Source: Pseudomonas sp. BSw22131 (GTDB taxonomy: Bacteria; Pseudomonadota; Gammaproteobacteria; Pseudomonadales; Pseudomonadaceae). Taken from it: DNA of 64,000 nt. This document shows, piece after piece, positions 54,119 to 62,026 of this stretch (positions are counted from its first letter, which is position 1; each line of letters opens with the position of its first letter). Location: contig NZ_CP113949.1 in NCBI RefSeq assembly GCF_026810445.1, forward strand, positions 5,627,501 to 5,691,500, in the 5' to 3' direction. The notes below the pieces were generated by a model. The model was not told where the DNA came from. It saw only the letters and a list, made by a program, of their open reading frames with translations, and made no database searches. A program made the position numbers and the translations under genes.

Positions 54119-54754
54119 TCAATTTCTCTTGACCAGTTCTGGTAGCTGAACGACCAGCTTTTGGCTCTTGAATGGCGAGCGGATAAAGCCGCGCTGCGTG
54201 CCATCCGGGCCAAGAAGGGCGAGGTTGCCGCTGTGATCGACGGTGTAGTTGGGTTTGCTGATGTCTGCCGGGATGTACGGAATGCTCACGGCATTGGCGA
54301 TTTTCTGAAGATCGGCTGCCGAAGAAGCTGTCAGTCCGATGAAAGACGGATCGAAGTAACCCAGATAGGTTTTCAGCTGCTGCGGCGTGTCGCGATTCGG
54401 GTCAACGCTGACCAAGACAATGCGTAACGCGTCAACGGTCTCTTTCGACAGCTCGCTTTTGATTTGACGCAACTGGGCGAGGGTGGTCGGGCAGATGTCC
54501 GGGCAGAAGGTGTATCCAAAGAACAGTAGCGTCCACTTGTCGTTCAGCTCATTCATTGCCACCGGCTGACCATCCTGGTCAATCATTTTGATGTCCGGCA
54601 TCTCGCGGCTTTGTGGCAGCAGAATCACACCGGCGTCGATCAACGCAGTCTGATCCCCTTGGCCGTTACCCGACAGCACAAGATTGACCGCCAGGCCCAG
54701 GATCAGCGCGAAGATGGCCACAAAGATCAAAACGGTTTTCTGGGTTCGAGTCAT
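54119..54754 (-). CDS. SCO1/SenC family copper chaperone
   Basis: This 211-residue membrane-anchored periplasmic protein delivers copper to cytochrome oxidase. It has an N-terminal helix (about 8-28), the copper motif FGYTFCPDICPTT (CxxxC) and the distant ligand His in YTVDHSGNLALL. The thioredoxin-like fold is normal in length. The ATG at 54754 was chosen; a GTG two codons earlier (54760) is possible. No cox genes are adjacent, so it stands apart from its usual oxidase operon. Confidence 0.92.
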   Translation of the reverse strand: MTRTQKTVLIFVAIFALILGLAVNLVLSGNGQGDQTALIDAGVILLPQSREMPDIKMIDQDGQPVAMNELNDKWTLLFFGYTFCPDICPTTLAQLRQIKSELSKETVDALRIVLVSVDPNRDTPQQLKTYLGYFDPSFIGLTASSAADLQKIANAVSIPYIPADISKPNYTVDHSGNLALLGPDGTQRGFIRSPFKSQKLVVQLPELVKRN

Positions 54755-55085
54755 AAACACTCAACATTAATTAGTGATCTACGAGCAAAGCGATAAACCA
54801 CAGAACACGTCATCAATCGAAAATCTGAGTCCGTTGATCACCGCATGCGGCAGGGCATTACGGTACAGCACGACGGCCCGATGCAGAAACCTTGCCCGCA
54901 GCGCCATTGAACAGAGCAGATAAAGCACGCAGCTCATCTGGAAATCGCATTTTTGCGGTTTTTAATAGCCGGCGCACATAACCGTGAAGTTGTTATGACA
55001 ATTGCGTCTTAGGCGAATCGGTGAACAGGCTAACGTATGACTTCCCCTATAATCACGGCCTGATTCATTGCCTTCAGGAGCGCTC
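54755..55085. other. 331-bp divergent intergenic region
   Basis: No gene is seen. A perfect TATAAT hexamer lies at 55048-55053, 33 bp before the next start codon, and is a likely -10 for that gene, though the -35 is weak. The rest holds nothing that I recognise. Confidence 0.5.
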
Positions 55086-55739
55086 ATGAACACCGCCGCA
55101 TTGCGCGAGCAGATCAAACGAGCACAGGAACACGAGGCTGCCACAGGTCAACTGTTGCGTCAGCTCGAGTCACAACTGCCCCATTTGCATCCGACCATCC
55201 ACCTTCCTGATGTCGACGGAAGAGGCGTTTTGACGCGTTTTGTCAGCGCATACATCGATCAGGTGCCCGACCTGTTGGACGCCGCATATAACGTGGCACA
55301 AGAAGCGGGGATCGAGGATCAGATCAAGCCGGTGCTGAAGATTGCCGAGCAGTTTTTCCTTGCGCCGCCTGCGATCATGGCGGGGCACCACGGTCTCGAA
55401 AGTCTGCTTGACGAAGCGTACCTGGCGCATCGCCTGGTCGAAGAAGTTAATGACCTGTACATCATGCACCTAGGCCGGCCGCTGATTCAGTCCGACACCA
55501 CCGTTGCGAGCGTGATCGCGCACAACCTGATTGGCGAGGTGTTCGCCAACCAGCTTGATGAAGCAGTGCATCACGCTGTAGACGAGTTGCTCAACGAGGA
55601 AAGCTTTTCACTGGAATCGGTGGAGGCCTACCGCGAGCGACTCAGCAGCCCGGACACAGAAGCGGCCTGGAAGCGCTGGCCAAGTCTTTCACGGCAGCTA
55701 GGCGTAGGCCTTGAAATGGAAAACAACATCGGCCTGTAG
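55086..55739 (+). CDS. conserved Pseudomonas protein of unknown function (PA0104-like)
   Basis: This 217-residue protein is soluble, acidic and predicted mainly alpha-helical. It has no signal peptide and no membrane segment. I do not recognise catalytic motifs; visible features are FVSAYIDQVPDLLDAAYNVAQ, PPAIMAGHHGLESLLDEAYL and NDLYIMHLGRPLIQSDTT. In P. aeruginosa a similar gene stands next to the SulP-carbonic anhydrase pair, as here. The ATG at 55086 has AGGAG upstream. Its stop codon lies inside a dispersed repeat (TGTAGGG...). Confidence 0.75.
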   Translation: MNTAALREQIKRAQEHEAATGQLLRQLESQLPHLHPTIHLPDVDGRGVLTRFVSAYIDQVPDLLDAAYNVAQEAGIEDQIKPVLKIAEQFFLAPPAIMAGHHGLESLLDEAYLAHRLVEEVNDLYIMHLGRPLIQSDTTVASVIAHNLIGEVFANQLDEAVHHAVDELLNEESFSLESVEAYRERLSSPDTEAAWKRWPSLSRQLGVGLEMENNIGL

Positions 55740-55807
55740 GGCCAACCTGTTGGCGAGGCTGCTAAGGGATCTTATCCATTCTCACGTCTCGCAAATGAAT
55801 TCGCGCC
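55735..55807. repeat. dispersed intergenic repeat overlapping a stop codon
   Basis: TGTAGGGCCAACCTGTTGGC on the left and TCTCGCAAATGAATTCGCGCC on the right resemble the P. syringae-type repeat TGTAGGAGCCAACCTGTTGG. The element begins at or before the TAG stop of the upstream gene. Confidence 0.6.
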
Positions 55808-55878
55808 GACAGCCGGGGCGGCAGCTGGGTCGAACCACTGCTGCCGCTGGCGCAGTTCATGCGCCATGTTCCGGCCGA

Positions 55879-57420
55879 TCAATGCAACGCGGCCCCTCCG
55901 ACTGTAGTGCGTAAACGCCCTTCTACACGACGCTTCAACAACCTCTGCTCGACGATCAAACGCGAGCCCTGCGTTGCGTTGGCGCGGCCCCATTCTTCGA
56001 GCAACTCAAGGCAGGAGTGGTCGATGTAGCTCAGGTTGCCCAGTGGCACATGCAGCGTTGTGCCGGGCGGCACGCTCGCCAATGCCTGAGTCAGCGCAGG
56101 CACTTTGAGAAAAGTCGCCGAGCCGTTGAGGCGCAGTTCCATCTCACCCTCTACAGACAAATCCACCAGGCTGATTTTCAGACGCGATGCGTTGAGTGCC
56201 AGTTTCACAAGCGTCAACGCGAAGCCCACCAGCACGCCTGTCAACAAGTCAGTCAGGATGATTGCGCTGGCCGTCGCGCCATAAATGAACATCGGCATCC
56301 GACCATATCGACCCAATCCGCGCAGCGCCTTGAGATCAACCAGTTTCAATCCGGTGTAGACCAGAACGCCCGCCAGACTTGCCACTGGAATGCTCTGCAG
56401 CACGCTGGACAAGAGCAATACGAACGCGAGCAGCCACACACCATGGAAAATCGCTGACATGCGGGTCTTGGCACCGGCCTGAACGTTGGCCGAACTGCGC
56501 ACGATTACACCGGTCATGGGCAGCGCACCGAGCAGGCCGCAGAGCATGTTGCCGACACCTTGCGCGCTCAGCTCCTTGTCGAAGTCTGAGCGCTGACCAT
56601 CGTGCATGCGGTCAACTGCTGCTGCCGACAGTAAGGTCTCAGCGCTGGCAATGAATGCCACCGCAATCGCAGCGATCAGGATGGCAGGGTCTGCCAGATT
56701 CAGCAGGTCGGCGGGCCGAAGCCAGTCGATCGCTTCAGCGAGGTTGTTTGGCACTTCAACTCGCTTGACCTGCAAGCTCATGAACAAGCTGACCGCAGTA
56801 GCAATCCCGACGCCCAACAAGGCACCGGGGACAAAGCGCAGTGCATGAGGACGACGTTTTTCCCACAGCCACATCACGGCAATCGTACCCAGACCCAGCA
56901 GTCCGGCCTGCATACCCGTACCGGGGCCAATGGCGTTAAGCAAGGTTTCCGGGAAACCGATCAGGTTGTCGAGCCCGGACGGCTTGGGTCCGCTGTCGAA
57001 CATCACATGAACTTGCGACAACACAATCAACACGCCAATCCCGGCCAGCATCCCGTAGACCACCGCAGGCGCCGTGACACGGAACCAGCAACCCAGCTTG
57101 AAGCGCCCGGCCAACAGTTGCAGCAGCCCGGCCAACAGCAAGATCGGCCCCAGCATCGCCATACCGTGCTCGCGAACCAGCTCAAACACCAGCACGGCAA
57201 GGCCTGCGGCCGGGCCACTGACCTGCAACGGCGAACCCGCCAGCCAACCCACGACCAAGCCACCAATGATGCCGGTGATCAAGCCTTTGGCAGGGGGCAT
57301 GCCCGATGCAATGGCAATACCCATACACAACGGCAGAGCGACCAGAAAGACTACGACGGAAGCCATCAGCTCTCGTGGTAGTCCTTGAGGGAAAAGGGAC
57401 TTCAGATTTGTAGTAGCCAT
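55879..57420 (-). CDS. SulP family anion transporter, probable bicarbonate transporter
   Basis: This 513-residue inner-membrane protein has 12-14 helices and the SulP signatures: VFLVALPLCMGIAIASGMPP, GSPLQVSGPAAGLAVLV near residue 60, and AFIASAETLLSAAAVDRM near 250. A short C-terminal STAS domain follows (about 415-500). Because a beta-carbonic anhydrase is encoded just upstream, bicarbonate is a more likely substrate than sulfate; this pairing is known in many marine and soil bacteria. It follows the anhydrase gene after 144 bp on the same strand. Confidence 0.9.
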   Translation of the reverse strand: MATTNLKSLFPQGLPRELMASVVVFLVALPLCMGIAIASGMPPAKGLITGIIGGLVVGWLAGSPLQVSGPAAGLAVLVFELVREHGMAMLGPILLLAGLLQLLAGRFKLGCWFRVTAPAVVYGMLAGIGVLIVLSQVHVMFDSGPKPSGLDNLIGFPETLLNAIGPGTGMQAGLLGLGTIAVMWLWEKRRPHALRFVPGALLGVGIATAVSLFMSLQVKRVEVPNNLAEAIDWLRPADLLNLADPAILIAAIAVAFIASAETLLSAAAVDRMHDGQRSDFDKELSAQGVGNMLCGLLGALPMTGVIVRSSANVQAGAKTRMSAIFHGVWLLAFVLLLSSVLQSIPVASLAGVLVYTGLKLVDLKALRGLGRYGRMPMFIYGATASAIILTDLLTGVLVGFALTLVKLALNASRLKISLVDLSVEGEMELRLNGSATFLKVPALTQALASVPPGTTLHVPLGNLSYIDHSCLELLEEWGRANATQGSRLIVEQRLLKRRVEGRLRTTVGGAALH

Positions 57421-57564
57421 GACGACTCTCCGGCAATTTCTTCAGACGTGACAACGCCCGGCGGCGCGTTTATAACGCCACCGCAGCGAGCTTGAATGAG
57501 GATCGAACCGTCAGTGGTGTATCAGATTCACACGCCCGGCAACACGATATTCGTGGGGATGTCT

Positions 57565-58296
57565 CTAGAAACGAGACCTTGGCGTCGCCATCGGCGTCGG
57601 ATGGTCGCCATCAAGCGGCAGGAAACAGTCTTTTTCGGCGTCGTATGCGCGAATCTCACTGCTCTCGATGTCGTAAACCCAGCCGTGGATAAACAGCTGA
57701 CCGCTCGCCATTTTCGACGCCACTGAAGGGTGAGTACGCAAATGCTGCAACTGCGCGATGACGTTCTCTTCAGTGAGTACATGCATCGTTTCTTTCTCGC
57801 CTGCGCAATTGCAGTTGTCTTCAACCACCGTGCGAGCGACTTCAGCGTGGCGCAGCCAAGCTTTTACCGTGGGCATTTTTTCGAGGGTATGCGGATTGAG
57901 AACAGCCCGCATCGCGCCGCAATCGGAGTGACCACAAACGATGATGTGATGCACACCCAACGCCATGACCGCGTATTCGATGGCAGTGGAAACGCCACCG
58001 TTCATTGGGCCATATGGAGGAACGACGTTACCGACGTTGCGGGTGACGAAGAGGTCGCCAGGTGAGCTATGGGTGATGAGTTCCGGCGAGATACGAGAAT
58101 CAGCACAGGTGATGAACATGGCACGCGGTTGCTGAGCGGTCGCGAGCTTTTTAAACAGTTCTTCCCGTTGAGGGAAGATGTTAGTGCGGAAATGCTTGAA
58201 GCCGTCGACAATCTGCCGAAGCGCTACTTCAGCGGTCTCGGCCGCGGGCAAACCATCTACCGGCGCAATCGAAGGCTGCTTATCAATGTCACTCAT
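57565..58296 (-). CDS. beta-class carbonic anhydrase
   Basis: This 243-residue zinc enzyme interconverts CO2 and bicarbonate in the cytoplasm. The zinc ligands and dyad are in MFITCADSRISPE (Cys, Asp, Arg) and IIVCGHSDCGAM (His, Cys). The order and spacing are those of beta-CA. The ATG at 58296 has GAGACATG context and starts MSDIDKQPS; an upstream ATG at 58356 is unlikely. It is linked to the SulP transporter downstream, and together they probably supply bicarbonate. Confidence 0.93.
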   Translation of the reverse strand: MSDIDKQPSIAPVDGLPAAETAEVALRQIVDGFKHFRTNIFPQREELFKKLATAQQPRAMFITCADSRISPELITHSSPGDLFVTRNVGNVVPPYGPMNGGVSTAIEYAVMALGVHHIIVCGHSDCGAMRAVLNPHTLEKMPTVKAWLRHAEVARTVVEDNCNCAGEKETMHVLTEENVIAQLQHLRTHPSVASKMASGQLFIHGWVYDIESSEIRAYDAEKDCFLPLDGDHPTPMATPRSRF

Positions 58297-58619
58297 GTCT
58301 CGTCCTCTCTGACGGATAAATGTGGAATTTCCGTTAATGACTGAAGGATGACCCATGTCTCTCTTTCCGTGAACATGTCATCTGTCGCGCGACTGATCGC
58401 TTGTCTCAAGTCCACCATAACGGCCCAAACTTAATTGAAACTGAATGCATCGCTCTAGCTCGCGGGTTGTGGTTAAGAAAATCTTAATTCCAACCCGGAC
58501 AACGGCGAGCGCGGGTCCATTTATATAAGCGTGCCTACACAGGATAAATCCGTCAAACGATAGAAATAGTCCCTGTTTACGGGGGGTATTACCAGCAGCG
58601 TACCTTTTGCGACCTGCGC
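58297..58619. other. 323-bp region upstream of carbonic anhydrase
   Basis: No gene is seen. It should hold the carbonic anhydrase promoter. A long, symmetric dyad lies at 58463-58497 (annotated separately). Confidence 0.5.
58463..58497. other. 35-nt two-part dyad upstream of carbonic anhydrase
   Basis: CGGGTTG, three bases, TTAAGA, AAA, TCTTAA, three bases, CAACCCG: the outer 7-bp and inner 6-bp arms are both perfect, with symmetric 3-nt gaps. No T tract follows on either strand. It could be an RNA hairpin or a nested operator 167 bp before the anhydrase start. Confidence 0.5.
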
Positions 58620-59678
58620 TTAAAGCAAAGACATCTGTCTGCCGGGCGGGGAAAACGCATCGCAATCGAGCTTGAAGCTGTCGCGCTGATTAAGCCCCAA
58701 TTTTCTCACCGCAATGCTAAAGCGCTGTGCCAGCAGATCTGCGAACACGCCCTCGCCACGCATCCGGCTACCGAAACGGCTGTCGTATACCTCGCCCCCG
58801 CGAGACTGCCGCACAAGGCTCATCACATGCTCCGCCCTTTGCGGATAATGCGCCTGCAACCACTCTTCGAAAAGTGGCGCCACTTCCAATGGCAGTCGCA
58901 ACATCACGTAGCTGGCGGCCAAGGCTCCGGCGGCCTTGGCTTCAGCCAAGAGGCTCTCAAGCTCCATGTCGTTAATCATCGGAATCATCGGCGCGAGCAA
59001 CACACCCACCGGAATACCTGCGTCTCTCATCACGCGAATCGCCCGAAGTCTGGCCTTGGGCGCTGCCGCACGCGGTTCGAGGATGCGTTTGAGCTCATCA
59101 TCGAGCGAGGTCAGGCTGATAAACACCGAGACCAATTGCAACCTGGCCAGCTCTGCCAAGAGATCGAGATCGCGAAGAATCAACGACCCTTTGGTGATGA
59201 TTGTCACGGGATGGCGATATCGCAGCAGCACTTCAAGCGTGGCGCGGGTGATCGTGTAGTCGCGTTCGATGGGTTGGTAGGGATCAGTATTGGCGCCCAA
59301 CGTAACCGGCGCGACGGTATAGCCCGGTTTGGACAATTGCTGCTCAAGCAGCGCCGCCGCATTGGTCTTTGCAATCAGTTTGGTCTCAAAATCCAGCCCC
59401 GGCGACATCTCCCAATACGCATGGCTGGGTCGGGCATAACAATAAATGCAACCGTGCTCGCAGCCTCGGTACGGATTGATCGAGCGATCAAACGGGATGT
59501 CCGGGGAGGTATTGCGGGTGATGATGCTCTTGGCTGTCTCGACGGTGACTGTTGTGCCTTGCGTAATGGGCACTTCCTGATACCAGCCATCATCTTCGGC
59601 TACCGAACGATTGGGCGCGAATCGGTTGTGGGGATTGGCGGCCGTGCCTCGACCGCGAGGGGGAAGTGTGATTGACAT
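58620..59678 (-). CDS. PA0069/Rv2578c-family radical SAM protein
   Basis: This 352-residue protein has the radical SAM cluster motif GCEHGCIYCYARPSHAYW (CxxxCxxC), the preceding INPYRG segment, and VTLGANTDPYQPIE and LAPMIPMIND typical of the PA0069 family. It resembles spore photoproduct lyase-like enzymes, and a DNA-repair role has been suggested but not shown. A near-perfect LexA box lies 14 bp upstream of the ATG at 59678, so it is expected to be SOS induced, as I recall for PA0069. Confidence 0.92.
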   Translation of the reverse strand: MSITLPPRGRGTAANPHNRFAPNRSVAEDDGWYQEVPITQGTTVTVETAKSIITRNTSPDIPFDRSINPYRGCEHGCIYCYARPSHAYWEMSPGLDFETKLIAKTNAAALLEQQLSKPGYTVAPVTLGANTDPYQPIERDYTITRATLEVLLRYRHPVTIITKGSLILRDLDLLAELARLQLVSVFISLTSLDDELKRILEPRAAAPKARLRAIRVMRDAGIPVGVLLAPMIPMINDMELESLLAEAKAAGALAASYVMLRLPLEVAPLFEEWLQAHYPQRAEHVMSLVRQSRGGEVYDSRFGSRMRGEGVFADLLAQRFSIAVRKLGLNQRDSFKLDCDAFSPPGRQMSLL

Positions 59679-59692
59679 AAACGCGACCTATG

Positions 59693-59712
59693 TACTGTTT
59701 ATTCATACAGTA
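59693..59712. promoter_or_regulatory. LexA (SOS) box
   Basis: TACTGTTTATTCATACAGTA has both perfect TACTG/CAGTA half-sites with N10 between them, and is symmetric one base further on each side (GTACTG...CAGTAC). It ends 14 bp before the start of the radical SAM gene on the minus strand. Confidence 0.92.
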
Positions 59713-59983
59713 CAGCGAAAAAACTTAACGTGCCATTCCCGTCTGTGGAACCCGACGCGGCCAGACAGGCGGCGGCAATCCATTCCTGCAAAAGCAGCAA
59801 AGCGCTATTCAGGAAGACTCCCGTCAGTGAGCCTTTTCAGAGAGCCGAAACACGAAGAAAAGACTTCACTCTTGCACTTAAATATCAGGTTGTTATTACT
59901 GGGCACCGAAATGTAAGGATTACATTTCTACTGACCTGAAACTGCAAGAATTAACCCAGCAACATTCGAAAAGGATTTCGAAA

Positions 59984-61627
59984 ATGAAAAAAAACATCAC
60001 ATCAGCCACAGCGGCGGCTTCGCTGTTTGCGCTGGCATCATTGCCTATCAATGCAGCAACCATTGACTCCAGAAACAAACCGTTCAACGAGTATTCATGG
60101 ATCACCACCCATAACTCCTACGAAAAAATCAATCAAAACCTCAAAGAAATGCCGCAGCAACTCAAAGACGGCGTACGCGGCTTCATGCTTGATCTTTACC
60201 CCAACACATCCAATCCTCGGCCAGAAGAACGCGTCAGGGTTTGCCATACAACTAATTTTTGCTACGGTCCATTGTCCGCACAGCTAAAAAATGAATTCCT
60301 TCCGTTCCTCAGGGCTAATCCGAAGGAAGTGGTCACTCTGTTTCTGGAAACTTATGTGTCGCGGGATGACCTGCAAACTGTCTTTAACACACTACCTGAA
60401 CTGGCCGATGTTTCTTTTAACCCGGGCAACTTCGCCGCCGGACGCTGGCCCACCCTGAGCGAAATGGCAAACAATAATAACCGACTCATTATGATGACCG
60501 ACAAGCGCGACATTGGCGGGGAGTATAAGGTCAATGGAAAAACCATCACCGTCCTGTTTGACCAGGATTGGATCGTGCAAAACCACTGGTCAACATTAGG
60601 GCTATTAGCTTCCAGTCTCGAAAAGCAACATAACTGGTCTTGCCCAACGCGCTGGGGCAACAAGCCTATCGCTATTCAATCGGCCACCAGTAAAAACTGG
60701 AAGCAGTGGAAACCACTCTTTCTGATGAATCAATTTCATCATGGGAGCTCCACGACCCTGGACTCGGCAGCCTACGACAACAACCTGACTTACCTCATGC
60801 GTCGCGTTGACAACTGCGGCGTCACCCCCAATTTCATCGGCGTTAACAACTACAAGAGTGGCGAGGCTGATCGCTACACCAATGCGCTGAACAATGGCGG
60901 CATCTATTTTTACGAGGATGTTAATGCCAACAAGGCTCAGGATGCGGTGTGCGTAATCCCTGCAACCCACGGCGTTGTTAATTTAAAAGCCAACGGTTGT
61001 GAAAATGACGAAGCCAAGTCGTTGACACTGTCCGGCGTTGCAAAAGGCACTCGCATCACACTATTCGACAGCCCAAGCGGCAATAAGCAAGACGATCACT
61101 TGATCATTGATGTAAAGCGAGACATCGGTATTCAGGAGCATGTGTTGCTGCCCAACTTTGAAAGTCATCACAACAATGAACACTACCAAGCCGTATACAA
61201 TCGCAACAATGGTCTGAACGGCAAGCTCTCGCGTATAAACATCGGTGGGACACCCACTGGCTTCGCCGATTCCTCAGTCGCCTTTTATGAGGGAGGGAAT
61301 GCAAGCCAGAACCTTGATTGCGTCATTCCGTTTGCACACGGATATAACTTAAAAATGAAAAATAACGCGTTCGGATGCTCTAACGACGAAATCCGGTCGG
61401 CGGTTATTGTAAAAGCAAAAGCAGGCAGTTCATTTACCCTGACGGGTCATCCGGATGGAGACTTCAACCAAGGTCGAACCGAGGTAAAAATTCTGAGAAA
61501 TATTACCCTGCCTGTCACCATCCCCAGCTTCGACCGAAACTACAAAAGTGACACTGTGGAAGTGATCCATCACGGCAACGCCATCGACGGCAAAATCTCT
61601 TTTGGCTACATTGGCGGTAAACAATAA
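59984..61627 (+). CDS. secreted PI-PLC-like phosphodiesterase with tandem C-terminal modules
   Basis: This 547-residue exported protein has a signal peptide (about 1-24, ending INAA) and a phosphatidylinositol-specific phospholipase C X-like domain (about 30-315). The candidate catalytic residues are H43 in TTHNSYEKIN, R65 and D70 in GVRGFMLDLYP, and H88 in RVCHTTNFCYG. Two similar modules follow (about 312-430 and 434-547), each with a YFYE/AFYE start, a CVIP..HG..NLK block and a C-terminal INIGG or GYIGG. The gene is rich in A and T, with Lys and Asn codons such as AAA and AAT, unlike its neighbours, which suggests transfer. It stands alone with its own terminator. Substrate is unknown. Confidence 0.85.
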   Translation: MKKNITSATAAASLFALASLPINAATIDSRNKPFNEYSWITTHNSYEKINQNLKEMPQQLKDGVRGFMLDLYPNTSNPRPEERVRVCHTTNFCYGPLSAQLKNEFLPFLRANPKEVVTLFLETYVSRDDLQTVFNTLPELADVSFNPGNFAAGRWPTLSEMANNNNRLIMMTDKRDIGGEYKVNGKTITVLFDQDWIVQNHWSTLGLLASSLEKQHNWSCPTRWGNKPIAIQSATSKNWKQWKPLFLMNQFHHGSSTTLDSAAYDNNLTYLMRRVDNCGVTPNFIGVNNYKSGEADRYTNALNNGGIYFYEDVNANKAQDAVCVIPATHGVVNLKANGCENDEAKSLTLSGVAKGTRITLFDSPSGNKQDDHLIIDVKRDIGIQEHVLLPNFESHHNNEHYQAVYNRNNGLNGKLSRINIGGTPTGFADSSVAFYEGGNASQNLDCVIPFAHGYNLKMKNNAFGCSNDEIRSAVIVKAKAGSSFTLTGHPDGDFNQGRTEVKILRNITLPVTIPSFDRNYKSDTVEVIHHGNAIDGKISFGYIGGKQ

Positions 61628-61656
61628 ACTCAAGCAACACAGTCCGTCGGTAAACT

Positions 61657-61684
61657 AAGCGGGAGGGCGAAAATCCTCCCGCTT
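61657..61684 (+). terminator. intrinsic terminator after the PI-PLC gene
   Basis: A perfect 10-bp stem, AAGCGGGAGG/CCTCCCGCTT, with an 8-nt loop lies 29 bp after the stop. The T tract is short, and the A/T flanks are similar on both sides, so it may also serve the convergent yheV. Confidence 0.75.
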
Positions 61685-61738
61685 CACTGCTTCCAAGATC
61701 AAGCAAAGAACGTGCATTGATCAGGGAAGCCTAACATT

Positions 61739-62026
61739 TCAACTCGGATCAACTGGCTTTTTGAGCTTCGGGTTCGGGAAAAACTGCACCCCCTGAACCT
61801 TCGGATCTGCCGGTTTAGGCACTGCCTTGTTGACCCGGGTGCCCAGCTCTTTCGGGATCGATTGCCCTTGGGCATTGAGCGTGTCCGAATATCCGCAATG
61901 CACGCATTCGCGATGCGGGACGTCGTCTTCGTTCCACATCATCAGTTTGTCGGGCTCGCTGCACGCCGGGCATACAGCCCCGGCGATAAAGCGTTTCTTG
62001 GTCACTACCGCGGGTGTATCGGTCAT
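61739..62026 (-). CDS. yheV: YheV family putative zinc ribbon protein
   Basis: This 95-residue protein has two CxxC knuckles, AVCPACSEPD and ECVHCGYSD, forming one zinc ribbon, and a Pro/Lys-rich C-terminus (PNPKLKKPVDPS). Its function is unknown; it is typically linked to prlC or kefB in gammaproteobacteria. The ATG at 62026 overlaps the prlC stop by 4 bases, so the two genes are coupled. Confidence 0.92.
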   Translation of the reverse strand: MTDTPAVVTKKRFIAGAVCPACSEPDKLMMWNEDDVPHRECVHCGYSDTLNAQGQSIPKELGTRVNKAVPKPADPKVQGVQFFPNPKLKKPVDPS

